This document shows positions 8,821 to 20,267 of a stretch of DNA of 64,000 nt, piece after piece. Origin of the DNA: Cordilura impudica. Lineage: Eukaryota; Arthropoda; Insecta; Diptera; Scathophagidae. Position numbers and translations under genes: made by a program. The notes below the pieces were generated by a model. It was not told where the DNA came from and made no database searches. It worked only from the letters and a program-made list of their open reading frames with translations. Position 1 is the stretch's first letter; every line of letters starts with the position of its first letter. Location: positions 143,072,529 through 143,136,528 of the forward strand of contig OY821518.1 of assembly GCA_963682025.1 (NCBI GenBank), written 5' to 3'.

Positions 8821-11800
8821 CTATCTCAGATTGTCCTTATGGACCACCCTTCCTTTTATTAGAACTGTCGTGCCCAAATCAGCTTCGACCGTTCCTTCTC
8901 CATACAAAGGGCTTAATTTATTTCCCAATCTCCTGTTGGATTTTATAAAAACTTTATCTCCTACCTCGAACTTTCTATCTGTCCTACCCCTGTTGTGATT
9001 ATCCAGGGTTTGATTTTGTGCACTTAAGATTTTTTCCATAATGAGCGTTCTTAGCTCATTTGGAGCGGAGTGGATTATATCGATAGGACGCTTTTCGGTA
9101 ACAGAGTGGATTGTCCTATTGTACTCAATAGTGGCCTGCAAAATAAGGTTGACGGTATCCTCGATGTTTCTCTGAAGTTTCAGACATCTCGCGACCTCTG
9201 AGAGGGTGCTGTGGAAACGCTCCACTTGGCCATTTGACGTGCTATGAAGTGGTGGTGAATTAACGATCTGTATGTTATACGAGTCTAATAATGTTCTTAT
9301 AGTCTCTGAATTTATGGATTTTTCGTTGTCGCAAAATATTGTCTTAGTTTGAGGGAAAAAGTTCATTAATTGTAGTATTGGAATTTTAACATCGAAGATG
9401 GTACGGGATTGGATTGGCTGAACTATAGCGAACTTGGAAAATTTGTCAATGCAAGTAAGGAAATATTTTTGGTCAGTGGAGTAAATATCTATGTGTAGGA
9501 TTTCACCCGCATAGTTGGGAATTCGTGTTTCTCCAATGAATTGCCGTTTCGGGTGCCTCTGGTACTTTCCCTTAGAGCAAATTTTACAATTTGAAACAAT
9601 TTCGTTAGCAAGTTTTGACATTTTCGGAAAGTAATAGTCTTGTAATATTTGGTTTACGTTTTCCTGGGCAGCTCTATGTGCTCTGTTGTGTTCAGAAGCA
9701 ACGATTTCTCTCTGTTCATTAAGGTCATAGATGTCTGTTACAAAGAGTTTTGAGTACCAAAATTTAGTACCTGGAAACTGTCTGATTAAGTCATGTTGTA
9801 AGAATGCCAGAGTTGGGAGAGTGCAGTATATTGCATTTACCACATTTGGGTTAACTGCATCCCGGACCGTTTCAAAGAGTTCGTTTTTTTCATTAAATTG
9901 GATGTTATGTCTTATTTTCTTTCCGAATATTACAAAGGTACGCAATGAGGCTTGTTCAGCCTCTTCAATAATTATTTGATTTCTGTAGCAATTAATCGGG
10001 TTATCCGTACTCGGAATAGTATAGGTAAGGGACGCCTCACTATGAACAGTAGCATGGTCTGATTCTGGATCGTTGTCCGTAGCGTTTATTTGTTGTCGGG
10101 ATAACGCATCCGCAACTACATTTTCCTTTCCAGGTTTGTAAAAAATCTTTGCGTTGTGCTCATCAACAAAAGCTCTCCAACGTTTGATTTTCGCATTTGG
10201 GTTTCGGTCTGAAACCGCGAATGTTAACGGCTGGTGGTCCGTAAAAATGTTGAGAGTTTTCGCGCCGTAAAGGTAATTTCCGAGGGTTTTTAAAGCCCAA
10301 ACTATTGCCAAAAGCTCTCTCTCATTCGTAGCATAATGCATTTCGGGGTCTTTTAATGTTCTAGAGATAAATTGTATCGGTTTACCATCTTGGGATAAGA
10401 CTGCACCTAGGCCCAATGCCGAAGCATCTGTCGTTAAGTCGAATGGTTTCCTAAAATCTGGATACGTAAGCATAACGTCTTCTGAAGTCAGTATTTCCTT
10501 TAGTTTACTGAAAACAAGCAATTGACTTTCGTTAAGTCTTATTATAACCTTTTTTGACTGACTTGCACTAACTTTCCCGTTTTCGCCCTTTAGCTCGTCT
10601 GTTAATGGTTTGGCGATTCTCGCAAAATCTTTAATGAATGATCTATAGTGACTCGCCAGTCCTAAAAAAGATCTTAATTGAAACAGGTTAGAAGGTGGAA
10701 CGAATCTAAGAATCGCCGCAATTTTGTCTGAACACTTCCGTATGCCTTCCGTCGACACCACGAAACCAAGATATTCCACACTAGTTCTAAAAAATTTTGA
10801 CTTTTCGACGGAAACGCACATATGTGCTTCCCGAAGCTTCGTGAGGACCCAGTTGACATGAATAAGGTGGTCATCTTCTGATTCCGAAAAAATAATCACG
10901 TCATCGACATAAACGTGGCATGATTTTCCTATCTGTTCCCTAAGAATGTCGTCGATAGCTATCTGAAAGATACTTGGAGCATTTTTTAACCCAAAAGGTA
11001 GTCTGCAGAATTCGTACTTTCCGTTGTTAACTGAGAAAGCAGTTTTCTCCCTATCTCTTTCTGCGAGTTCAATTTGATGAAAACCAGATTTAAGGTCAGG
11101 GTAGTAAAATATTTAGCATTTCCCAAGTTTGATAGAATTACCGACATATTCGGGATAGGATATTTGTCGTTAATAGTAATTTCATTACGCTTTCGGAAAT
11201 CTATCACCATTCGTTTCTTCCTGTTTCCTAATTCGTCCATGCTTGTCTTGTCTACGACCCAAATTGGGTTATTATAGGGTGACCTAGATGGTCGAATAAT
11301 GTGGTCTGCCAGAAGTTGTCTAATTTCCTCGTTTACAAAGTCCGATACCCCTATTGGGTATGGATACCATTTCGAATATATTGCTTCATCGGTTTGAGTC
11401 CGGATCGTCGCTACTATATTTGTGTTATACGGCAGTGATTTTTTTGGGTCTGAAAATACTTCGTTGTTATTGTTAATAATATTCTTAAATTTGGTTCTAA
11501 CGGATTCTGGTACATTTTTCACGTCAACTATAATATGATTCACATCTTTGCACTTCATGAAACAAATTTTCTCCGAGCCTGCCGCGTAACTAATTGTCCC
11601 TTTTTTTAGGTCAATGTTGGCATTAACCTGTTTTAAAAGGTCTAACACCACAATTGCATCAAATGTTGAAAGATTCTCTAGCACAAAAAAAGTTGAATTT
11701 TTCCCAAACAAATTTACGACACATTTTTTATTTATGTCATTTTTTCCGTGAATCGAATGAACTGTAAAGGGATTATCGGTATCCTTGATACCTTTAAGTT

Positions 11801-11880
11801 GTTTAAATGGTCTTATATATTTTTTCGATGCCCCGGTGTCTGTTAATATTTTTATTGTCTCCCCAGCAAGAACCCGTTCT
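8821..11880 (-). pseudogene. pol: pol of the gypsy-type element (PR-RT-RNase H-IN), one frameshift
   Basis: Pol abuts the end of gag in another frame, so it was probably made by ribosomal frameshifting. Domains in order: aspartic protease with DTGA near 11826-11840; reverse transcriptase with the YVDD box near 10900; RNase H with TDASALGLGAVLSQDG and the TDHQPL motif; and integrase with an HHCC zinc region (about 9560-9700), DDE residues in LHIDIYSTDQ, CDNEKS and NGQVERFH, and a C-terminal binding module. A one-base deletion near 11098 shifts the frame exactly at the first catalytic RT Asp block, separating 10986-11880 from 8821-10990. The stop TAG at 8821 is one base from the env ATG. Confidence 0.92.
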
Positions 11881-13087
11881 ATGAATGGTAGCTATGAGCA
11901 TGCCCTAAAAAATTAATGCTTTCAAAATCATTATCGTTAGCATGCTGTTCGATATCTAGAACCGCATCGTCCGCTGTGATGGAATATTGTTCCACCTCAT
12001 TTGTCACATGGTTGATCCTCTGAATCCTGGATCCCGTTTGTCTGTCCGATCCAGGTTGTTTTTTCGTAGGTTGAAAATTTTGGTTTCGACCGCTCGTGTG
12101 CTGTCTGAACCTTGAAGACGATGGGTCAATATCCATTGGTTCTGGAATATCTTGTCCTCTGACTTGACCCGGGTGCCTTTGAGATTGGACCCTATTATAG
12201 TATGGGTTTTTCTCGTTAGGTTGATTTTGATTGGGGAATTTCCTAGCATTAATTTTATTATTCTCGTTGATTCTATTAGCAAATGTGGTTGCAAAAACAT
12301 ACCGCTCGTGGTTGGATTCAAGTTCCTGTGCGAGTGCCAATGCTGTTGGTAGGTCCACAGGTCGTGACGAGAATAAGATGTCGCATAGAGGTTTTCTTAA
12401 ACCTGAAATAAAGGTGCGAAGTGCATCCTTTCTATACTTATCATTTAGCACATGTACGACGTCACTGTCGTACGTCATCAATGTCTTATTCGTCAATAAT
12501 GTAAGCTTTCGTTCAACGCTATCATAAAAATCCTAAACAGAACCATTACCCTGTCTAAGCGTGCTTAACTCCTGTTCTATTAAATATATTGGTCGTTTAT
12601 CCGCATATGTAAAATCCAAGCGAGCAATAATAGCTCGAAAATTTAGCACTGTATTAAATGAGGCCAGAACGGCATCTGCCTCTCCCATTATCTTATTTCT
12701 CAGAATGGCCACTGCTTGGTAGTGTTTAGAACTACCATCAAAATTCTCATAAACCTTATATGCAGTATGTGCTGCCTGTCTCCAAGAGACATATTGTTCT
12801 AATTTACCGTCGAACTCCGGTAATGATTTTACTAAGTCAAGCGTTTCGTTGCATACCACTGAAGGGTCTATGGCAGTTTCCCTAAATTCTTCTACGTTCA
12901 CTCTACCAACTTCTAAACTAGCTATTTTCTCAGTTAGTTCGTTAATTTTTTCTGTAAACAATCTAGACTGATGTTGTGTTGCCGCAACTACGGCCCTGTT
13001 AATCATAGCTTGTACTTCTTCCTGTGACATCCTTTCTCTATTTCCCGTAATATTTAAACTGTCAAACAAGTCCTTCAAATCACTCAT
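11879..13087 (-). pseudogene. gag: gag of the gypsy-type element, one in-frame stop
   Basis: One frame runs from ATG at 13087 to TAG at 11879-11881, about 402 codons, and is cut only by a TAG at 12533-12535. Gag builds the particle around the element's RNA. The first half has a coiled-coil-like stretch (residues about 35-60) and the second half the LLTNKTLMTYDS region typical of 17.6/297-type Gags, then a basic, proline/asparagine-rich tail. No CCHC knuckle is present, which is usual for this group. The stop would truncate Gag at 184 residues. Confidence 0.85.
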
Positions 13088-13403
13088 AAATTAAAAAATA
13101 TAGTTTTAGTTTCGTAAAACCGTCAACACACTTTCGCTTTAGCTGGATAGAAAAGGTCAAAACACTGATAATTAAAACCGTTAACACGATAGCACTATTT
13201 TCACTTTTAATATTCTTTTTATTTTTTCCTTCTAAAGCCACTTTATGAAAATTGGAAACTTTACTTACATTCTTTATTTCTTAATATAATTCTCCGTTTG
13301 ACTTGGTGTTGGTGGTGGTGTTGGCTGGTGTTGGTGGCGGTGGTGGTGGTGCTGTTGTTGAAGTTATAGTTTGATATTCCTGATAAAATGTACGGTTCCT
13401 TAT

Positions 13404-13416
13404 CCTGTTGGGCGCC
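13404..13416 (-). other. Primer-binding site of the gypsy-type element
   Basis: Immediately inside the 5' LTR the minus strand reads TGGCGCCCAACAGG (its first T is shared with the LTR end). TGGCGCC at this place is the standard tRNA-priming site of gypsy-group elements. Confidence 0.8.
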
Positions 13417-13730
13417 AGTGAAGAAATCTCTATCGTATTTATTCTGGTAGACTTCCTCTCGTTGGATATCTCTTTCCAATAAGTAAAACGACTGTGTTCT
13501 GTGAGTTAGGGTCTTAAACTAAATTTTATTTCCTACCACCAAGTTTGCGTTGGCTACAAAGTGCAACGCAAACATATAACTTAAATTAGCAAAAACGTAA
13601 AATATAAAATCGAAGTAGCTGATCGTGCAAATCTAAAACGGCGCGTGTCAACCATACGCAGCACCAATACTAAGCTACGTATGAACTAAATGTTGCCGAT
13701 TAGGCAGATCGGAATCAAAGCGTGTTAACT
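13417..13730 (-). repeat. 5' LTR of the gypsy-type element
   Basis: The element is on the minus strand, so this right-hand copy is the 5' LTR and should carry its promoter. It matches 7060-7372 except for about three positions, including one extra base in GTTGCCGATTAGG. Confidence 0.92.
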
Positions 13731-13917
13731 TATATATTTTATATATTTTTTAATTGTTAATTAATATTAAACAATTTATTTTTCTTTCAATATTAATCTT
13801 TATAATTAACTCTGTTTTTCTTTCGCCACAAGCAGTGTTGTATTTTCATATGTTTGTCTTGCCGAAATAGAACCTGCTCTAATTGAAAAATGTACATATG
13901 TCTTGCAAAATGAGTTG
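13731..13917 (+). repeat. Left arm of foldback MITE A, inner part
   Basis: This resumes the arm broken by the LTR element, from TATATATTTTTTAATTG to CTTGCAAAATGAGTTGTA. Its inverse, starting TGTACAACACATTTTGC, lies at 14026. Confidence 0.8.
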
Positions 13918-14025
13918 TAAAGCTGCGTTCACACTACGTGTTTTGCTCGTGTTTTTCTTATTTTTTTAGCACGTGTAATTTGTACATATAGTGTGAACCC
14001 TTTCAAACATTGTTTATGTACAACA
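13918..14025 (+). repeat. Left arm of foldback MITE B
   Basis: It starts TAAAGCTGCGTTCACACT and ends CTTTCAAACATTGTTTA. The inverse, with about 95 matching bases, is at 14425-14519. The right arm of MITE A lies between the two B arms. Confidence 0.8.
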
Positions 14026-14418
14026 CATTTTGCAAGACATATGTATGTAAAATTTTCAATTAGAGCAGGTTCTATTTTGGCAAGATAAACATATGAAAAT
14101 ACAACACTGCTTGTGGCGAAAGAAAAACAGAGTAAATTATAAAGATTAATATTGAGAGAAAAATAAATTGTTTAATATTAATTAACAATTAAAAAATATA
14201 TAACTTTATTTTTAACAATAATTTTTTGTAAATTCACAAATTAAATCAGCTGTTGTTTACATTTAGAGGTTATGTCATACGGAAATACATATGTACGTTT
14301 GAACGCAAAAATTATGAATTCTATGTAAAACAGCAATTTTGACACACACACGGAATTACGTATGGATCGTAAAACTGAATTTACACATGGAAAATACACA
14401 TGGTGTAAACACACCTTA
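14026..14418 (-). repeat. Right arm of foldback MITE A
   Basis: A near-exact inverse of 6842-7059 plus 13731-13917. It begins TGTACAACACATTTTGC and ends GTGTAAACACACCTTA. Open frames in it (such as 14241-14444, minus) match nothing known. Confidence 0.8.
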
Positions 14419-14424
14419 AATAAA

Positions 14425-14519
14425 CAATGTTTGAAAGGGTTCACACTATGTGTACAAATTACACGTGCTAAAAAACTAAGAAAAACACAAGCAAAACACG
14501 TAGTGTGAACGCAGCTTTA
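14425..14519 (-). repeat. Right arm of foldback MITE B
   Basis: It starts TAAACAATGTTTGAAAGG and ends AGTGTGAACGCAGCTTTA, the inverse of 13918-14025. Confidence 0.8.
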
Positions 14520-14689
14520 CAAAGAAATTATACTAATGGTGGTTAATAACAATGATTCCAACAGCGATGAGATTGCATAAGTTATTCAAAAAACTGGGAT
14601 TAAAATTTATAAAAGAAATGTCATTGAGAGAAAAACTACATATGTATGTTAAATTTTCTTGTAATATATTTTTAAGTCGACGAATTTAA

Positions 14690-17594
14690 CCCTTTAATCG
14701 ACAGGATAGAATTAAGGAGTTTCGTGTCCTAAAAATTTTGCTTTCGGGATAATTTTGGTATGAAAAACACGAATCCGATGTCTGTTTTAGGATATCTTTT
14801 GTAGTTTGGCCGCCAGGGGAGGAAAAAGGATGCCGGCCATATGGCCGGTATATCGGTCTACGGGTAAAAAAAATTTACATTTGTTTTTTGTGTAATATTT
14901 TTTTTTTATTTTTTTATTTATTAAAGCAAAGGTAAATACTAAAATTATAAGAATATATATATTAGTGGCGAGTGTGGTAGTCTTTCCAACAATTTTTTGA
15001 ACCGGAATAACATAAATTTAGTTGACATTTTGGGCAAAAAGTATGGGTTCCATTCAGGAACATGGTCTATTCCATCGTACCGTATGTCCTCAACAGGATG
15101 TGATCTCTTTTTCCCTACAGCAGCACTTGTTTTGGGCTGCGGTTCAAAAGAAGGTCAACCGACTGGCCGTTTTTGGCTAAAAGCGCACAGACCTTGTGCA
15201 ATTTTGATACGAAATTGTTACAGTCTCATGGTTTTTTCTGGTGAACTTTCTTCTTCATCCTGAGCAGAATCTTCTGCAGCAGATCTGCGATATAAAATGA
15301 ACGCATTTGTGACAGCCATATCGAGAAGGTGATGGAAAATGCGCATCGTTGCGTCCATAGTTTTTATGCGAAGGCCGTTCCTTCCCATGTAAGAGTCCAT
15401 AAGGTCAACTCCCCCCATATGCGAATTATATTCGCGAATAATTTGGGGGTAGTTGACATGAATATACTCTTTTTTCTTCTCGTAACGAGCCGTTTTTGCT
15501 ATCTGTGTGTCTGTATTAGATTTTTCGAATGATTGAACTCCAACGTATGTTGAACATAGCCTTACATTCTTGGTGTCTTTCCAGAGGACTGTTGTTAGGT
15601 TGACACCGTAAGCACTACCCATATATTCTACCGAATGACCTCGATCTGCGCTCTTCATTTGGGGATCTGTGTCCAGCGGAAGTTTAGAATTAGGAATCCT
15701 ATTAGAACGTATTGTACCTAGAGAAAAAATTCCACGAGCTCGCAGATATACCAAAAGTGGCAATGAAGTATAAAAGTTGTCGAAATAAACTATGTGATTT
15801 TTGAAGTTTGGAATTGTTTGGGACAACCTTATGACAATATTGCCGGTGGCGCCAAGATCTGGTGTTCCTGGCATGATGACATTGTCTCCAGCACCGTTAT
15901 ATATTTCAAATTAATACGAATATCCACTAGTATCGCACAAGACAAACAGCTTTATTCCCCATTTATGAGGCTTATTCGGCATGTACTGACGTAAATGGTG
16001 CACCATTTTTGTAGAACACATTTGTTCGTCAACACACAAACGAGCATTCTTCGGTACTGTGTCAAAGCGTTCATTAAAAATATTTGCAACTTTACGAATT
16101 TGAAATAGTGGATCATATCCCACTTCTCCTTTTTTGATTATATCAGCTTCATTTGAAAAGCACAAATACTTTTTAATTTTTTCAAATTTTTTGATAGGCA
16201 TACACTCAGGAATTTGCCTAAATCGGAATTCACACCAATGGGACTCCATGTTTGGATAACGGAAAATGGCCATCAACAATAGAATTCCGACATATTTTCG
16301 TATTTTCTCAGCATCCACGTTGAACAGATTGTTAATGTTTTCGGAACGTGCATTCCGATTGGTTTCGAGAACAATCAAATCAATAAGTTCATCAGTGAAA
16401 AAATAACAAAAATAGTCCATCGGCGTCTTCAGATTCTTCACTTCATCTGACAATGCACTATTGCCTCGAAATGCCACTTCATTGACGTTTAATCGGATTG
16501 AATTATTTCGCCAGAGAATTTTTGCGAACTCGGTTGAATTTTTGTCAATCATATCTAAGGCTTAAAAGGGGACATAAAGAAAATGGCATACCGACTTTTT
16601 TATTGAAATACCTGGAAGAGTAAATCCACCTGCTGAAGGTACAATTTGAGGTCCTGTAGCTTCTATTACTGGTAATGGTGATCGGGGTCTCTTTGCTGGC
16701 TTGAAAGCCGATTTTGTGGTTGAACTCGATGTAACATTTTCGATCAGAGTCGATTGTCTAGAAGCTTCAGCACTGGTTCCAGGTTCTGCTGTTGAAATAT
16801 CTGGTGTTAAAGTTTCTGCAGTTATAACTATTGATGTTGAATGTAAAATTTCGGAAATGATCTCATCGTCCTCGGGTGTGATCATATCCGCCAAATAGTT
16901 ATAATCTGGATCGATGTCGTCATCATCATCGTCTTCGTAAACTGATTCGTCATCTGAGTCCACTATCGAGTTCTGAGGTCAGCGATTTGTTCATCGCTCA
17001 TTTTTGAAAAATTGTACCTTCTACTTTCCCCTTCTGTTTGCTCATCATTACTTTTCGGTCTACCTCTTTCCATTATCTATAGAACAATGTTGTCAAAGAA
17101 CAGGTTAAGTTTTATACGAATCCGTTATTTTATTCCAAAATATTGTAACAAAAAAATTTTCTCACACTGTGTATTCAAAAAATTTTTTTTGCCTTTGACC
17201 GACAAGCCGGCCAAATGGCCGGCATCACAAAACACACAAAACAGCACTAAATAATCATTTTTCACAATAAATAATTTTATATTGGCTTTATAAACATTGT
17301 AAATACATACCAAAAAAAAATATGAAATCAACTAGTATTATAGAAACGGTATTTTTTATGATTCAATACACTTGTTCAAAAGCAATAATTTTCACACCAA
17401 AATTGGTCACTCGTTTCACTCAACTGACTATAACTGAATGACGAATAAAGCTACAATAATAAAACAAGTGCCGTTAGATGCACAAATTCTTCACGAATTT
17501 CATTTCACTTAGTTAAAATGAATAAATGTTTTACTTTTTGAAATAATTCAATTAGACCAATGCCGGCCATATGGCCGGCTTATCTATTAAAGGG
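14690..17594 (-). mobile_element. piggyBac-type DNA transposon, degenerate
   Basis: TTAA flanks both ends (14686-14689 and 17595-17598). The termini are CCCTTTAATCGACAGG on the left and, inverted, CCCTTTAATAGATA on the right, the CCC-plus-TTAA layout of piggyBac. Palindromes with core GGCCATATGGCC lie about 130 bp inside the left end (14833) and about 20 bp inside the right end (17566). A third, GCCGGCCAAATGGCCGGC, is at 17206. These are likely transposase-binding sites. The transposase runs on the minus strand and has stops. Confidence 0.93.
15218..16963 (-). pseudogene. piggyBac-type transposase (DDE_Tnp_1_7), two in-frame stops
   Basis: Three open blocks (16963-16562, 16552-15911, 15874-15218) lie in one reading frame and are separated by stop codons at 16562-16564 and 15911-15913. 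The first block is an acidic, low-complexity N-terminus (EDDDDDDIDPDY). The second holds the conserved start of the catalytic domain, with CVDEQMCSTK (first Asp) and VLCDTSGYSY just before the stop (second Asp). The third holds YFDNFYTSLPLLVYL (third Asp) and YNSHMGGVDLMDSY. The usual C-terminal cysteine-rich finger is not obvious. A likely true start ATGGAAAGAGGTAGACC near 17073 is out of frame with the rest. The element cannot make a full transposase. Confidence 0.9.
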
Positions 17595-17676
17595 TTAAAT
17601 ATAAGCATCTTCTCAAAAATGTGTAAATAAAGTGATAAAGTTATTCAATAAGATAAGAATAAGAAAACAATGACAA

Positions 17677-18793
17677 TAGCTCTGTTCGTTTGCGTGATAA
17701 TTTGTAATAATTTGTACAAATTATCACCAAATTTAGTGGATCCTGTTCGTTTACTTCAAAAACCCAGTAAAAGCGAAAAAATGAGAGCGTAAAGTGACAG
17801 TTCATTTTTTGAAAACTTGCTACTTTTTACTGAATATATTTTTGGCAGTACGTATTAGCAAGCAAGAAAAAACATATGTTTGAAAAACATATGATTGAAT
17901 TTTGTGGTAAATAAAGCAAAAATACTACAATTCTATTTGTTTGCAAAAATTTTAAATAATAATTCTGAGGAATTTAACGATAGAAGTAATAAATATTCAC
18001 ATAACCAGGTTTCATTAATTTTTATCTTTTAAAACAGGTTCCTGCAAAAAAAAATATGTGTATCTGCCAATTTCTTTCATAATAAACTAGAGGACCCCTG
18101 CTGCTCCGCAGCATTATATTATATTAATTTTAATATAATACCAAAATTTGCCAAGAGAAGTTAACGTACAGTAAAAATAAATTTGATTGTCCACGCATAA
18201 CTTTCCTCAAACCCAACGAATTTGCCAAGAGAAGTTAACGTACAGTAATGCCAAAATATGCCAAGATAAGTTAACGTACAGTAAAAGTAAAGTTGATTCT
18301 CCACGCATAACTTTCCTCAAACCCAATGAATTTAAGCAGTTAATAGCTCAAAAGAAGGACATTGATCCACTGAGTGTTCTTAGACCTATGTGAACAGCCT
18401 ACGTTAATTAGAACTCTAGTTACAGAGGCTTGAGAGAAGAAAAATATTGAAAAAAATCTTGAATGCAAAGTTTATTCATAAATTCTTTTAATATACATAT
18501 ATGTAAGATGTTTATTTTCAAAAGCAATAGGTAATGATATTAGTTTCAATGAATATTTTTATATGTTAAATAAAATAAACTCTTCTAATTAAGGTACATA
18601 TATTTCTTTTTTTAATTTAGAGTTTCACTTCTTCACTTTCAAATGTGTTTACAATCAGCTGTTTCTATGAACTTGAAAATTCTTACAAATTGCATTTCGT
18701 TTACTATTTTGGATATTTATGCTTTTTTGAGAACTAATTTTTCTTACTCTCTGAAATTTCGGTTTTTACTGGGAAAGTAAACGAACAGAGCTA
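17677..18793. mobile_element. MITE with TAGCTCTGTTCGTTT ends
   Basis: Left end TAGCTCTGTTCGTTTGC, right end AAAGTAAACGAACAGAGCTA. AAT lies outside both ends if the terminal T/A is left out, but the duplication length is uncertain. CCCAGTAAAAGCG near 17763 and GGTTTTTACTGGG near 18762 extend the pairing. It carries a short tandem repeat with a coding-like fragment (18125-18395). No transposase is seen. Confidence 0.7.
18140..18395 (+). repeat. Tandem repeat with a coding-like fragment inside the MITE
   Basis: The block TTGCCAAGAGAAGTTAACG then TACAGTAA and CCACGCATAACTTTCCTC then AAACCCAA occurs about twice, plus an extra partial copy. The last copy reads into an open stretch, ITFLKPNEFKQLIAQKK then DIDPLSVLRPM and a stop at 18391-18393. 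This looks protein-like but I do not recognise it. It may be a piece of a host exon picked up by the MITE and partly duplicated. Confidence 0.45.
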
Positions 18794-19589
18794 ATGATAA
18801 AACTCCTATGAATAGCTGTCAAAATATATTTGCTAAATATTTATTTTATGTACATACATATGTACATACATATGTATATGTTTCATAAAAAAGCTGCAAT
18901 TAGTTTCTTCATACATAAGTATGTATTGTTTTAAACATTATTGATTTAAAAACTAATAATATAATTTTCATTATAACACTTCACAGGTAGTCGGCGATAG
19001 TGTTTGCATACTCTTTCCAGAAACTATTTGGTTACAGCATTTCCAACGTAGCACGTGTTACACATTGCTAATATTTATTTACTTATTTATAATTCACTAT
19101 AATACAAAAAGCCAACAAGGCCAATAAACTGTATTACATAGGAATTCTCTTGAACAAGAATCTTAAAATAAAATACTATGATATAATCATATAAAAAAGA
19201 TATACATAGATACATACATAGTAAAATAGTACCTAGAGTAATGCTATCAAATCATATCATGTTGGCTCCCTAGCCACAAAGAACAAGAAATATGTTAGCT
19301 ACAAACTGTTAGCCCTACCAGTGACATGGAAGTAACAAAGGGCTATGGGACCAAGTCCTTGAAATAATCTAATACTTTTAACCGAAAGGCATTATTGGAA
19401 TGTGAGAAAATCAGTAATTCAAGTGGCAGATACTAATTCAACACCGGGCTGTTCTGATAACAAACTATCTCTCAAACACAGAATGATGAATCTTTGGAAT
19501 AAATTACTTGGGAGTTCTAGTTGACCGAGTAAAAACAAAGTTGCTGCGTAGAGGCAAAGGCGTACCACTTACAAGTACGAATTACAAGT
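18794..19589. other. Unassigned intergenic stretch
   Basis: Simple repeats of TACATATG stand at 18850-18885. A segment near 19110-19140 (AAAAGCCAACAAGGCC then AATAAACTG) resembles the tail of a LINE 3' end. The remainder shows no gene or clear repeat. Confidence 0.4.
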
Positions 19590-19905
19590 TGGCAAAACAA
19601 ATCTATATATGGTATATATATATAGATTTGGCAAAACAAATCTATATATGGTATATATATATATTATTGAAGTCGTGTCTTCTCTGATGTACTTGAAAGT
19701 AACATTAACTACTCTGGACGTGTTTTGCGATGGACGTGTGATTATTTTTTGACTATTCCTCAAAATCTAAAGCTATCATGTTTGGGCCATGATGAAATTC
19801 GGCCATGATGAAAGTTAGCACATGCGATTCTGATGTCGCAATTGTTATTTGGTATATACATATATATATATATATATATATAGTTGGCAAAACAAATCTA
19901 TATAT

Positions 19906-19955
<50 letters not shown>

Positions 19956-20070
19956 TATATGAAATTCGGCCATGATGAAAGTTAGCACATGCGATTCTGA
20001 TGTCGCAATTGTTATTTGGTATATACATATATATATATATATATATAGTTGGCAAAACAAATCTATATAT

Positions 20071-20118
<48 letters not shown>

Positions 20119-20197
20119 CATATATGATGTCGCAATTGTTATTTGGTATATACATATATATATATATATATATAGTTGGCAAAACAAATCTATATAT

Positions 20198-20267
<70 letters not shown>

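Larger units (their letters stand above)
7060..13730 (-). mobile_element. Env-bearing Ty3/gypsy LTR retrotransposon (errantivirus-like), inactivated
   Basis: A complete 6.67-kb element on the minus strand, bounded by 313-314 bp LTRs (7060-7372 and 13417-13730) and a TATA target duplication (7056-7059 and 13731-13734). LTRs start AGTTAAC and end CTTCACT. The order is primer-binding site, gag, protease/RT/RNase H/integrase, then a third ORF of the envelope type, as in the 17.6/297/gypsy group of insects, which favour TATA-like targets. The two LTRs differ at only about three positions, so the insertion is young. Yet gag has a stop, RT a frameshift and env a broken C-terminus. It lies inside the left arm of MITE A. 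Confidence 0.93.

Noticed and set aside
12004..12527. Frames on both strands within gag
   Set aside because: Shadows of the gag frame.
16525..16600. A short intron joining the first two blocks of the piggyBac transposase
   Set aside because: The only GT-AG pair gives a 37-nt intron, too short for flies, and it leads straight into a stop codon.
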